This document shows positions 56,365 to 64,000 of a stretch of 64,000 nt of DNA, one piece after another (the first letter of the stretch is position 1; every line of letters starts with the position of its first letter). Source of the DNA: Streptomyces albospinus (GTDB taxonomy: Bacteria > Actinomycetota > Actinomycetes > Streptomycetales > Streptomycetaceae); contig NZ_BMRP01000003.1 in assembly GCF_014648695.1 (NCBI RefSeq), positions 360,669 to 424,668 on the forward strand, given 5' to 3'. A model generated the notes under the pieces. That model was not told the DNA's origin. It did no database searches and worked only from the letters and a program-made list of their open reading frames with translations. Made by a program: the position numbers and the translations under genes.

Positions 56365-57810
56365 CTACCGTCGCAGCAACCGCCGCTTCACCGACTGCCA
56401 CCAGGACCGCCGGGGCCCGCCCGCGTGGACGGGCGGCGACTGTGTGGATCCGGCCGCCTCCGCGGGAGCCGATTGCGGCGCGGGCCGTGCTGCGGTGTCC
56501 CGCGGGCGACGGGCGGCCGGGACGGGGTCGACCCGGCGCGGAGCGAACTGCACGGGCAGCGCCACCAGATGGCGGGTCCAGGTGCTGGACCGCCAGAGCA
56601 ACTCACTTTCGAGGACCGACAGTTGGATGTCGGGCAGCCTCATGAGCAGGGCGTCGACGGCCGTGTCGGCGATGGCGCGCGCCACATCCCGGCCAGGGCA
56701 CTCGTGCGGCCCGCCACCGAACGCGAGGTGGGAACGATTGCCGTGCATCGGAGTGTTGAGATCGGGGCGGACCGCCGAGTCGACGTTCCCGCCGGCCACA
56801 CCGAGCACGAGCATGTCGCCGGCCTGGATGGAACGGCCGGCGAGCTTGGTGTCACACGTGGCCCACCGGGCGGGGACCACGGTGGTCGGCGGCTCGTCCC
56901 ACAGCACCTGCTCCACCGCGTCGGGCAGCGTCATGTGGCCACCCGTCAGCGAGGCGCGGAAGCGTTGGTCGGTCAGCACCATCCGCAGGGTGCTCGCCAT
57001 CAGGCTGGTGGTGTTCTCATTGGCGGCGATGAGGACCAGCCACAGGTGGTTGACCACCTCCTCGTCGCTCAGCTTGGCGGGGTGGTCGATGAGCCACGAC
57101 GCGAGGTCGGGACCGGGCGCGGTGTGTTTGCGCGCCACGAGCTCCCTCAGCACCTCCATGATGTACTGGTGGCTGGCGACCGCCTTCTCGGAGCCCTTGA
57201 CCAGCTCGGTCGCGGCCTCCACGATGCGCGGGCCGTACTCCTCCGGCATCCCCAGCATCTGCGTGAGGACGATCATGGGCAGTTGCTGCGCGAACTGCGT
57301 CACCAGCTCCGCCTGACCGTCAGCGGCGAAGGCGTCGATCAGCTGGTGGGTGAAGCGGGTGACGTAGCGGCGGATCCCCCGCCGGTCGAAGCGCCCCATG
57401 CTCTCGTTGATCGCGTCGCGCAGCCGCCGGTGTTCCTCTCCGTCGGCGGACAGGCAGTCCGGCCGCCAGGCGATCACCGGCAGCACCGGTGAGTCCTGGG
57501 GGACTCTGCCCTGCTTCAACTCGTTCCAGATCCGCGAGTCGTGGGAGAACCGGCCCGGCGTCCGCAGCACCTCCAGGATCTCGCGGTAGCCGAGAACCAG
57601 CCAGCCCGGCAGGTCTCCGGTGAGGAGAACCGGGGCCACCGCACCGTGCTTCGCGCGCAGCTGCTCGAACACGCGCATCGGATCGGCTTCGTACTCGGGC
57701 CCGTACAAGCGCGTCGATCCGCCCGCGGCCCGACGGGCATGGGCCGGGCACCCCGGCGGCGGGGCAAGTGTCGAGTCGTGGTCGGAGAGGTCGGGGGAAG
57801 GGGGCGTCAC
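56365..57810 (-). CDS. Cytochrome P450 lacking ExxR (CYP157-like)
   Basis: A 481-residue P450. The heme motif is FGGGPHECPG (Cys371). The I-helix reads IAANENTTSL, without the usual Ala-Gly pair. The K-helix, where almost all P450s have ExxR, reads E300-Q-V-L-W304; this matches the reported EQSLW of CYP157C1 from S. coelicolor, a family known to lack ExxR. The C-terminus carries a Pro/Ala-rich tail ending in basic residues. The start is GTG 57810, overlapping cvnD by GTGA, so it is the fifth gene of the conservon operon. Its substrate is unknown; the adjacent terpene product is one possibility. Confidence 0.93.
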   Translation of the reverse strand: MTPPSPDLSDHDSTLAPPPGCPAHARRAAGGSTRLYGPEYEADPMRVFEQLRAKHGAVAPVLLTGDLPGWLVLGYREILEVLRTPGRFSHDSRIWNELKQGRVPQDSPVLPVIAWRPDCLSADGEEHRRLRDAINESMGRFDRRGIRRYVTRFTHQLIDAFAADGQAELVTQFAQQLPMIVLTQMLGMPEEYGPRIVEAATELVKGSEKAVASHQYIMEVLRELVARKHTAPGPDLASWLIDHPAKLSDEEVVNHLWLVLIAANENTTSLMASTLRMVLTDQRFRASLTGGHMTLPDAVEQVLWDEPPTTVVPARWATCDTKLAGRSIQAGDMLVLGVAGGNVDSAVRPDLNTPMHGNRSHLAFGGGPHECPGRDVARAIADTAVDALLMRLPDIQLSVLESELLWRSSTWTRHLVALPVQFAPRRVDPVPAARRPRDTAARPAPQSAPAEAAGSTQSPPVHAGGPRRSWWQSVKRRLLRR

Positions 57811-58430
57811 TGTGGCTCCGGGGTTGCGGTTGTGAGGGAGTGCAGGTAGCGCATGAGCGTCAACAGCGCATCACGGGAGGAGGAGCGGTTGCGGGCGTCG
57901 CAGTCGAAGATGGGGACGGTCGCGGACAGGTCCAGCGCCGAGCGGAGGTCGGAGATGGGGTAGACCGGCGCGTCGGGAAAGGCGTTTATGGCGATGACGA
58001 ACGGCACGCCGCGGTCCTCCAGGCGGCCGATGACGTCGAAGCTGACTTCCAGCCGACGGGTGTCGACCAGGACCACCGCGCCGAGCGCGCCCTCGAAGAG
58101 CCCGTCCCACAGGAACCAGAAGCGCTCCTGTCCGGGCGTGCCGAACAAATACAGCACCAGTTGTTCGTTGAGGCTGATCCTGCCGAAGTCCATCGCCACG
58201 GTGGTCGCGGTCTTGCGTTCCACCCCGGCGATGTCGTCCACATCGGCGCCGGCCTTGGTCATCATCTCTTCGGTGGTCAACGGCCGGATCTCGCTCACCG
58301 ATCCGACCATCGTGGTCTTTCCGACCCCGAAGCCGCCAACGATCACCACCTTGACGGCAGCAGCAGCCGAGGCGGGCAACTGGTCCTCGATCCGGGGCCC
58401 TACAAGGGCCTCAGAGACGTTGCAGTCCAT
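57807..58430 (-). CDS. cvnD: Conservon CvnD, Ras-like small GTPase
   Basis: A 207-residue Ras/MglA-type GTPase. G1 is GGFGVGKTTMVGSVSE, switch II is LFGTPGQERFWFLWDGL and the base-recognition region is IAINAF. CvnD proteins work with CvnA-C in a membrane complex likened to eukaryotic G-protein signalling. ATG 58430 overlaps cvnC by 20 bp. Confidence 0.95.
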   Translation of the reverse strand: MDCNVSEALVGPRIEDQLPASAAAAVKVVIVGGFGVGKTTMVGSVSEIRPLTTEEMMTKAGADVDDIAGVERKTATTVAMDFGRISLNEQLVLYLFGTPGQERFWFLWDGLFEGALGAVVLVDTRRLEVSFDVIGRLEDRGVPFVIAINAFPDAPVYPISDLRSALDLSATVPIFDCDARNRSSSRDALLTLMRYLHSLTTATPEPQ

Positions 58431-58785
58431 GCATCACCGCCTCCAGGAGTTCGACATCGGGCAAGGCTGCGGCCGGGATCGGGGCCCGGGCCTCGACGTG
58501 GCCGCCTTCGACGAGATCCGCGAGGAGCACCGTCACCGTGCTGGCCGGCAGGTGCAGGTAGGCGGAGATCTCGGCGACGGACAGTGGGTAATTGCACATG
58601 CGTATGATCGCGACGTGTTCGGGTTGCATGCCCGAGGCGGGCGCGCTGCGGGACACGATCAACGTGACCAGGTCCAGTGCGGCCTGCTCGGCGGGGCGGC
58701 TCCGGCCCGCCGTGACGACGTAGAGCCGCTCGGGGCCGCCTTCCTCCCACTCTTTTCGTCCTTCGTGTTGGGGACCGTCGCTCAT
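58411..58785 (-). CDS. cvnC: Conservon CvnC, DUF742 protein
   Basis: A 124-residue DUF742 protein with RLYVVTAGRS near the N-terminus and a winged-helix-like region (YPLSVAEISAYLHLPASTVT). It overlaps the cvnB stop by ATGA. Exact role unknown; a fixed member of conservons. Confidence 0.95.
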   Translation of the reverse strand: MSDGPQHEGRKEWEEGGPERLYVVTAGRSRPAEQAALDLVTLIVSRSAPASGMQPEHVAIIRMCNYPLSVAEISAYLHLPASTVTVLLADLVEGGHVEARAPIPAAALPDVELLEAVMHGLQRL

Positions 58786-59201
58786 GTGACCTGCCCGTCG
58801 GCACGCGGCGGACTGGTGAGGTGCTGACCGATCCTCGCCACCAGATCCCGCATGCGCTGCCCCATGAGCCCGGCGTCCACCCCGTCGTCGGCCAGCACCG
58901 CGAGATAGGCTCTGGCGCCGGCCGCCATCAGGTAGAAGAAGCCCCCGCCGACCTCGATCACGACGAGTCTCATGGTCCCGTCACCGTCCGGGAACTCGGC
59001 GGCCACAGCCCCTGACAGGCTCTGGAGTCCGGCGCAGGCCGCGGCCAGGCGATCAGAAGTGTCTGTGTCGGTACCGTACTTGGCCATGCACAGGCCATCC
59101 GCGGACAACACCACGACGTGGCGGGTGAACGGAACGCTGGACGCCAGGTCTTTGAGCATCCAGTCCATATTGAGCCGCTGCTGCGTCACGTGCTCATTCA
59201 T
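58782..59201 (-). CDS. cvnB: Conservon CvnB, roadblock/LC7 protein
   Basis: A 139-residue Roadblock/LC7 protein: WMLKDLASSVPFTRHVVVLS, LAAACAGLQSLSGAVAAEF and a final AYLAVLADDGVD. In MglB-like fashion it should regulate the CvnD GTPase. ATG 59201 lies in ATGAATGA overlapping the cvnA stop; ATG 59219 is an alternative start. Confidence 0.94.
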   Translation of the reverse strand: MNEHVTQQRLNMDWMLKDLASSVPFTRHVVVLSADGLCMAKYGTDTDTSDRLAAACAGLQSLSGAVAAEFPDGDGTMRLVVIEVGGGFFYLMAAGARAYLAVLADDGVDAGLMGQRMRDLVARIGQHLTSPPRADGQVT

Positions 59202-60696
59202 CCTTTCCTGGAGACTCATCGCTGTTCGGGCGGTCGTGGCTGGCCGAGGGCGCCTCTCCGGAAACTGCGTTCTGGAAGGCGGCCAGCCACATGCCCGGCT
59301 GTGCGGGGGGTTCGGCCGACGTCCGGCCCCCGGACGCGGGTCCGGATTCCGCGGGAGCCGATCTGGCCCGGGGAGCCACCGGAGCACCCGCGATGCGCCG
59401 CCGCCGGCGCTGCGGCAGGCCGTTGACACCGGCCTCGGGTGCTGCCGCCGCTTCCGCCTCCTCGATCTCCTGGGGCGTGGGCGTGGCCAGCGGCCTGATC
59501 CGCGGCCTGGGCGGCGGCAGGGTGGCCGCCCGGGCGATCTGCCCGCCGGGGGTGGGAGTCGCGGTGGTCGCTTCCTGGGGAACCGTCAGGACCGCCCGCA
59601 CCCCGCCGTATGCGGAAGGGCGGAGCGAGACCGAGAAGTTGTTGGCCTGGGCGAGGCGGCCGACAACTGCCAGGCCGAGACGGGGAGTTTCACCCAGGTC
59701 GTCGAGGTCCAGTCCGGCCGATGCCTGCGCCAGCACGCGCTCGGCGCGGTGGCGTGCTTCGTCGGTGAGGCCGACCCCGGCGTCCTCGATCTCGACCGCG
59801 ACGCCGGACTGCACCTCGATCGCCGTGAGATGGACCCGCGTCTGCGGCGGCGAGTAGCGGGTGGCGTTGTCGAGCAGCTCGGCCAGGGCGTGGATCAGCG
59901 GTTCGACCGCGGGCCCGACGATGGCGATCTCGGCCACCGAGTGGAGATCGACCCGCTGGTAGTCGATGATCCGCGACATCGCGCCGCGCAGCACGTTGAA
60001 CAGCGGTACGTTCTGCTGCCACTGGCGCCCCGGGCGGGCCCCGCCGAGTACGGCGATGCTGTCGGCGAGGCGCCCGACGAGCGCGGTGGCATGGTCGAGG
60101 TGGAGCAGATCCCCGAAGACATCCGGCAACTTGCCGTGCTTGTCCTCCATCTCCCGCAGGTCCTGCGCCTGTTGGTGGACGATGGCCTGCACGCGGCGCG
60201 CGATGTTGACGAAGGCCCGCTGGGCCGAGTCGCGCAGGCCCTCCTCCGCCTCCACCGCTTCGACCACCGAGCGCAGCACGGCCTCGTGCGCTGCGGCGAA
60301 CTCGGGGCTGACCCTGGAGCCGTAGTCGACGTCGCGCAGCACCTCCTCGCCGAACTCGCCTCGCTGGAGCCGCGCGACCAGGACCGGCAGCAGCTCCTTG
60401 GCGAGCCGTACCGTCTCGATCTCCTGGTTGGCCAGGTACTGACGTTGCTGCGCTTCTTGTTCGGCATGCTGCCTGCGCAGTTCGGTGATCTTGCGCCCCC
60501 TGCGCACCGTCTCCCCGGCCACGAGGGCCACGGTCGCGGTCGATGCCGCGCCGCAGAGGGCAACCGGTGCGACGGCGCTCGACGGCGCCAGCGACACGAC
60601 AGCGGCGGCACACGCGGCCACCAGGGCAGGAGGGAATATCCACAAGGGAGTTGGCGTAGACCGCCAGCCTCCGGGTGACGAGCCAGCACGAGCCAT
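59194..60696 (-). CDS. cvnA: Conservon CvnA, membrane sensor kinase-like protein
   Basis: About 500 residues. Two hydrophobic helices near the N-terminus (LWIFPPALVAACAAAVVSLA and APVALCGAASTATVALVAG) precede a coiled region. A nitrate/Cvn-type sensor domain follows, then an HATPase_c domain with N box ALAELLDNATRYS and G1 EDAGVGLTD. The C-terminal 120 residues are Pro/Ala-rich and disordered. CvnA proteins lack a proper HisKA phosphate site and anchor the B-C-D complex. I prefer ATG 60696, since AGGA precedes it at good spacing; ATG 60702 and longer frames are possible. Confidence 0.92.
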   Translation of the reverse strand: MARAGSSPGGWRSTPTPLWIFPPALVAACAAAVVSLAPSSAVAPVALCGAASTATVALVAGETVRRGRKITELRRQHAEQEAQQRQYLANQEIETVRLAKELLPVLVARLQRGEFGEEVLRDVDYGSRVSPEFAAAHEAVLRSVVEAVEAEEGLRDSAQRAFVNIARRVQAIVHQQAQDLREMEDKHGKLPDVFGDLLHLDHATALVGRLADSIAVLGGARPGRQWQQNVPLFNVLRGAMSRIIDYQRVDLHSVAEIAIVGPAVEPLIHALAELLDNATRYSPPQTRVHLTAIEVQSGVAVEIEDAGVGLTDEARHRAERVLAQASAGLDLDDLGETPRLGLAVVGRLAQANNFSVSLRPSAYGGVRAVLTVPQEATTATPTPGGQIARAATLPPPRPRIRPLATPTPQEIEEAEAAAAPEAGVNGLPQRRRRRIAGAPVAPRARSAPAESGPASGGRTSAEPPAQPGMWLAAFQNAVSGEAPSASHDRPNSDESPGKDE

Positions 60697-61186
60697 CGGC
60701 ATCCTAAGAGCGTGATAAATGCCGGACCAACTGTCCGGCGTGATGTGGGCGCACACCATCGCGCGGGGCCGGGTGAACAGGCTCAACAGCCACCGGATCA
60801 CACTCACGGCGCTTGCCGCGGCGCGGTCGCGGTGGTGTTCCACCCACATGGAAGCCTGTCCCCAGGACACCCAGAACCTCGTGCAGTCGGCGGCACCGCA
60901 TCAGCAGGCGACGACCATCTGTAGTCGCCACAACTCGCTGCGCAACAGGGAGCATAGCCCTTTCAAGACCGCTGGGTAGCCCTACTGCATATACCACCGG
61001 AATGTACTCATGTACGAAAAACAGAAGTCGGACAGACGTTCAACTTCCTTGAGTTCATGGGCAGTTGAATCAAACTGATGTGCCGGTACCTGCCGCGACC
61101 TGCTCCGCTGAGGGATCGGGGCCCCGACTGTCGTGCCGGTTCGCCCCTGTGAGGTCGCGGTACGGGCCTGGGTCCAGGCCCTTCCG
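60697..61186. promoter_or_regulatory. Conservon promoter region
   Basis: 490 bp upstream of cvnA. GCCGGAC-CAACT-GTCCGGC (60721-60739) is a perfect 7-bp inverted repeat 25 bp before the start codon, a candidate operator. The segment 60980-61080 is AT-rich. No gene seen. Confidence 0.5.
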
Positions 61187-62419
61187 TCAGGCTCCGGGGA
61201 GGCTGTCGAGCCGGTCCAAAATCTTCTGGATGGATTCGGTGGCGGTGCGTCGTCGCCCCGGCACCCGGCTGCGCAGGGCGAGAAGTTGGGGTGCGAGCGC
61301 GCGGGCGGCGACGGGGTCGCGCAGTTGCATCCACTGGTGGTGGGCTCCGTCGACGGCGGTCTCGACGTCTTGCGCGGTGGGGGTCTGCTGGAGGACGTCG
61401 AGGCGGGCCTCGGCGGCCTGGAGCCACAATTGGCAGCTGAGGCGCGGATCCTGGGCGACCAGCGCGAGGAACGCCCGGACCTCGACCCAGTGGACCGCGG
61501 CGAACGTGGTCTCCCCGTACGTCTGCACCGCGCGCCGTTCGGCGGCGGCTGCCAGGTCGGCAGCTTCGCGGTGCCGGCCGGCCTTCGAGAGGGCGGCAAT
61601 GCGTTCGTGCGGGTCGTCGTCGACCGGGACCATGGCCCCGCTGGGCACGTGGACGGGCGAGATGGCCTGTTGTGCCGGCGGTGGGGACACCGGGGCGGGG
61701 ACCGCGGATACCTCGGGGGCCGCAGGGGCCGGATTCCCGGGCGGCACAAGGGGATTGACGGGCGCGGGCCCGGCGTCGAGGACGAGTGCGGCCTCGGCGA
61801 CCTCTGCGCAGCGGAGGGCCTCGCGGTGCAGCTCGGCGGGGCCGGAGCGCTGCCCGGCGCGCAGGATCTGGGCCACGGCCTGCATGTAATGGGGCTGGGC
61901 GTTCCGCCGACGGGGCGGGGGCGGGGCGATGACGCCGTAGACGCGGGTGCCGCCGGGGAGGGCGAGCGGCTGTCCCTCCCCGAGCAGCTGCCAGACATCG
62001 GCATCGGCGACCAGGTCCACGTACAACGTGGTGACGGTGCCGGGGCGGCGCTGTCGCAGCTCCTGGACGAGCCAGGCCCACGGGAGGGCGGTATAGCGCA
62101 CCGTGGAGGGCGTGGTGCGGGCGAGGGCCAGGTGGACGGCGCGCTGTTTGCGGTCGAGTTGCAGCTGGCCCGCGATCACGACGGTCAGCGGGCCCTCCGC
62201 GGCGGCGGCACCTCGCAGGTGGGTGAGGACGGCCTGAGGGTCGACGGGGTCGGCCAGTTCGATGAGCGTGGCGGTCGTCGTGCCCGCCCACGCGGCCGGG
62301 GGCACGGCGGCGAGCATGGGTATCACGCCGCTCGCATCGGCGAACCTGCCTTTGCCCGCCGGGGCGGCTGCCAGTAGCAGCACTGTCCCCGGCGGTCCTC
62401 CCGCCCCGTTGATCTGCAC
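61187..62419 (-). CDS. Unrecognised 410-aa protein, possible caspase-like and helical halves
   Basis: I do not recognise this protein. The N-terminal half (about 1-160) alternates hydrophobic strands and helices in an order that recalls caspase/CHAT folds (LTVVIAGQLQLD, TALPWAWLVQEL, TLYVDLVADA), but the SGHG and Cys sites are missing. A Pro-rich linker (about 205-265) leads to a helical, TPR-like C-terminal half (HREAADLAAAAERRAVQTYG, CQLWLQAAEARLD). GTG 62419 is the likely start (GGCGGAT upstream); the frame extends to 62497. It lies upstream of the conservon on the same strand but 490 bp away. Confidence 0.6.
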   Translation of the reverse strand: MQINGAGGPPGTVLLLAAAPAGKGRFADASGVIPMLAAVPPAAWAGTTTATLIELADPVDPQAVLTHLRGAAAAEGPLTVVIAGQLQLDRKQRAVHLALARTTPSTVRYTALPWAWLVQELRQRRPGTVTTLYVDLVADADVWQLLGEGQPLALPGGTRVYGVIAPPPPRRRNAQPHYMQAVAQILRAGQRSGPAELHREALRCAEVAEAALVLDAGPAPVNPLVPPGNPAPAAPEVSAVPAPVSPPPAQQAISPVHVPSGAMVPVDDDPHERIAALSKAGRHREAADLAAAAERRAVQTYGETTFAAVHWVEVRAFLALVAQDPRLSCQLWLQAAEARLDVLQQTPTAQDVETAVDGAHHQWMQLRDPVAARALAPQLLALRSRVPGRRRTATESIQKILDRLDSLPGA

Positions 62420-62513
62420 ATCTGCACCGTATCCGCCGACCGGTCGGCTTCGGCAGGCAGGCCGGTGCAAACCCGCCGCAATGTACGGAACCGTCACGAC
62501 CGCTGGTGGTGGG

Positions 62514-63272
62514 TCAGCTCGGCTTGGTGCCGGTCACGACCGTGGTCGGCATCCAGGGGCCGGTCCACCACATCCGTGGTCCCACACCGCGGTGCGTGAT
62601 GTCGTGCAGACCGAGCCGTTGCAGATCGGCACGGTACTGGCGGGTGTTGCGGATATCGGCGACGACGAGCCGGCCGCCGGGTCCGAGCACGCGTACCGCC
62701 TCCTCGATTGCCGCCGTGCGGCCGGCGGAGTCGGAGATGTTGTGGATCGCCAGGCTGCTGACCACGGCGTGGAACGTGCCGTCCTGGAAAGGGAGTTGGG
62801 TCATGTCGCCCGTGTGAAGCTCGATGCGGTCGGCCACGCCTTCCGCCTGTGCGTTGCGCTCGGTGACGGCGGGCTCGTTGCCGCTCTGGTCCTGACTGCG
62901 CCACAGGTCGACGCCGTGCGCCCGGCCTTCGGGCAGGCGGCGGGCAGCCGCCAGGAGCACGGCGCCCCGGCCGCAGCCCAGGTCGAGGATGCTCTCGTCA
63001 CCGCGCAGTGCCAGATCGTCGAGGAGCTTCTCCCAGACCACGAACTTGCCGCGCCGGGTGGCGTACATGTACAGGCCCGCGGCGATGAGCGCCAGGCAGC
63101 CCAGTAGGAGCGCCGAACGTGCCGCGACGGCCTTGTCCAGGGCCAGCGAGACGACGCCCCAGACCAGCAGCACGATACCCGCAGCGCCGTAGCCGGCCGG
63201 AACGTACGGTGCGTCCACGCCGTACTTCCCCTGGCGCCGGGCCGAGGCCCGGGTTGATATGCGGTATTTCAA
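62514..63272 (-). CDS. Class I methyltransferase with two N-terminal membrane helices
   Basis: A 252-residue protein with two adjacent hydrophobic helices (about 28-70: GAAGIVLLVWGVVSLALDKA and ALLLGCLALIAAGLYMYA), followed by a SAM-binding domain with ILDLGCGRGAVLLAAARRL, HGVDLW, GDMTQLPFQDGTFHAVVSSL and LGPGGRLVVADI. Membrane-tethered methyltransferases of this build are common in actinomycetes; the substrate is unknown. The start is TTG 63272 with GGGAG 7 bases upstream. Confidence 0.88.
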   Translation of the reverse strand: MKYRISTRASARRQGKYGVDAPYVPAGYGAAGIVLLVWGVVSLALDKAVAARSALLLGCLALIAAGLYMYATRRGKFVVWEKLLDDLALRGDESILDLGCGRGAVLLAAARRLPEGRAHGVDLWRSQDQSGNEPAVTERNAQAEGVADRIELHTGDMTQLPFQDGTFHAVVSSLAIHNISDSAGRTAAIEEAVRVLGPGGRLVVADIRNTRQYRADLQRLGLHDITHRGVGPRMWWTGPWMPTTVVTGTKPS

Positions 63273-63315
63273 GATCGCTCCCTGTATCCCGACGCCCGTG
63301 ACTTCTGAAGGCTAT

Positions 63316-63345
63316 CCCCGCCCCCGCCCCCGCCCCCGCCCCCGC
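63316..63345. repeat. Tandem CCCCCG repeat, G-quadruplex-prone on the minus strand
   Basis: Five consecutive units, the first one base short. The minus strand, the coding strand of the methyltransferase, therefore carries five runs of four or five G, 44-73 bases upstream of its TTG start. Confidence 0.9.
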
Positions 63346-63360
63346 GGGATCGCGGTAGAC

Positions 63361-63396
63361 GGAGACGTAATTGGAGACGTAAATGGAGACGTAAAG
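63361..63396. repeat. 12-bp tandem repeat GGAGACGTAAAT, three copies
   Basis: Copies at 63361-63372, 63373-63384 and 63385-63396 differ at one to three positions in their last bases. The spacing of about one helical turn puts all three on the same face of the DNA, as in iteron operators. It lies in the presumed promoter of the methyltransferase gene. Confidence 0.88.
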
Positions 63397-63747
63397 GAGG
63401 CTTAGCAGCAGAGGCGCTGATGGGCGCCGGTTGCGGCGGCCGAGCAGGCGTCTGTGCAGGGGGCGCTCCGCCCGTTCTTCGGAATCGGCGAGGAGGAGTT
63501 GGCCGGACGACGCCCTGGTCCGCCGGGCGCACGGCAAGGACACCATGTTCCCGGCCGTCGACTCGGCCGGTCTTCATCATGAAGTCAGGTCAGGCTCCAG
63601 GCGGCCGGAACGGGGAGTTGTGAGTTCCGGCCGGCCAAAGCAGCGGACCGGCCGGATCTGGCCGGGCCGGCTTCGCAGGACGCCGGCCCTTCGCCGTCGC
63701 TTCCCCCTGCCCGATCTCGCATCGGCGCCTGTACGCTCCCGCTTGGC

Positions 63748-63996
63748 TCAGGGCACCAGGGCGGCCTTCGGCAAACCGGCTCGCCCGGGAGTGCCATAGA
63801 GCTCCTCGTCAGAGGCGGGGGTGTTCTCCCCGGCCCACTTCCCGACAGCAGTGGCAGGTGCACGATCGCCCGCGATCCGCTCATTGCCCACGTACGGGCG
63901 GCGCGCTGCCGCCACCGGCTCCTGCACCACCCGCACCACCAGAAGGAACTTCCCAATCGTGATGTCAAGCCGCCAGCGTGACGGGGGGTGAAGCAT
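63748..63996 (-). CDS. Possible small hypothetical protein, 82 aa
   Basis: The frame begins MLHPPSRWRLDITIGKFLLV and ends RAGLPKAALVP. The composition is protein-like in the second half (VGNERIAGDRAPATAVGKWA). No motif is recognised and there is no good ribosome-binding site for ATG 63996. The gene could start beyond the window edge or be spurious. Confidence 0.3.
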   Translation of the reverse strand: MLHPPSRWRLDITIGKFLLVVRVVQEPVAAARRPYVGNERIAGDRAPATAVGKWAGENTPASDEELYGTPGRAGLPKAALVP

Positions 63997-64000
63997 GGAA

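Larger units (their letters stand above)
63273..64000. other. Interval with repeats and weak coding signal to the window end
   Basis: 728 bp. It contains the G-run and 12-bp tandem repeats (listed separately), then several overlapping weak frames. Nothing here is convincing apart from the possible minus-strand frame at 63748-63996. Confidence 0.45.

Overview
The window is chromosomal DNA of a Streptomyces or a very close actinomycete. It is high in GC, uses GTG/TTG starts and 4-bp ATGA/GTGA stop-start overlaps, and carries lineage markers: an SsgA-like protein, a chaplin, DUF397/XRE pairs, a conservon (cvnA-D), DUF742 and a SpoIIE-type phosphatase. No tRNA, rRNA, CRISPR array or insertion sequence was seen.

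Layout. 0-7 kb: the end of a PH-domain protein, an SsgA-like protein, a secreted polysaccharide deacetylase, a response regulator-histidine kinase-lipoprotein operon, a DUF1992 protein and an exported propeller-like protein. 7.4-12.6 kb: methylmalonyl-CoA mutase (mutA, mutB) and its chaperone GTPase meaB. 12.7-19.6 kb: an AhpD-like protein, an anti-sigma-like ATPase with a DUF397/XRE pair, methyltransferases and an orphan ABC ATPase that has lost key catalytic residues. 19.7-26.1 kb: a choline/betaine-type operon (aldehyde dehydrogenase, APC permease, GMC oxidoreductase), then a Tat-exported purple-acid-phosphatase-like enzyme. 26.2-27.3 kb: a Ni/Co transporter with a possible Nur box. 27.7-33.0 kb: a LysR regulator divergent from an L-glutamate oxidase, which is translationally coupled to a thiamine-diphosphate 2-oxo-acid decarboxylase.

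33.8-45.4 kb is the unusual part. It starts with a cell-wall-anchored, His-rich chaplin. An array of small secreted proteins on both strands follows, in three families: A (six members, core NVDVLGEVGxLNGxLGNALNGEG between two Cys), B (two intact members and one decayed remnant, core FRPxQECSPQ...LAxPETxG) and C (two four-Cys members). A and B share one signal-peptide type. Some members carry long Pro/Gln-rich linkers, and the modules appear shuffled. An A-C gene pair is present twice in opposite orientation. Three family A genes share an upstream block containing GTACGAARTCGGTAC. Two Pro/Gln-rich genes share a duplicated upstream region with 112 identical bases. Almost every gene ends in a strong hairpin. 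I read this as an undescribed cell-surface protein system related in setting, and perhaps in fold, to chaplins; its function is inference.

45.6-54.7 kb: an NAD-binding epimerase-like protein, an amino-acid permease, and a GAF/PAS/SpoIIE/HATPase switch protein directly followed by a three-gene sugar ABC importer. 55.3-60.7 kb: a class I terpene synthase convergent with a conservon operon, cvnA-B-C-D plus a P450 that lacks the ExxR motif. 61.2-64 kb: an unrecognised 410-residue protein and a membrane-linked methyltransferase, with a G-run repeat and a 12-bp tandem repeat upstream of the methyltransferase.
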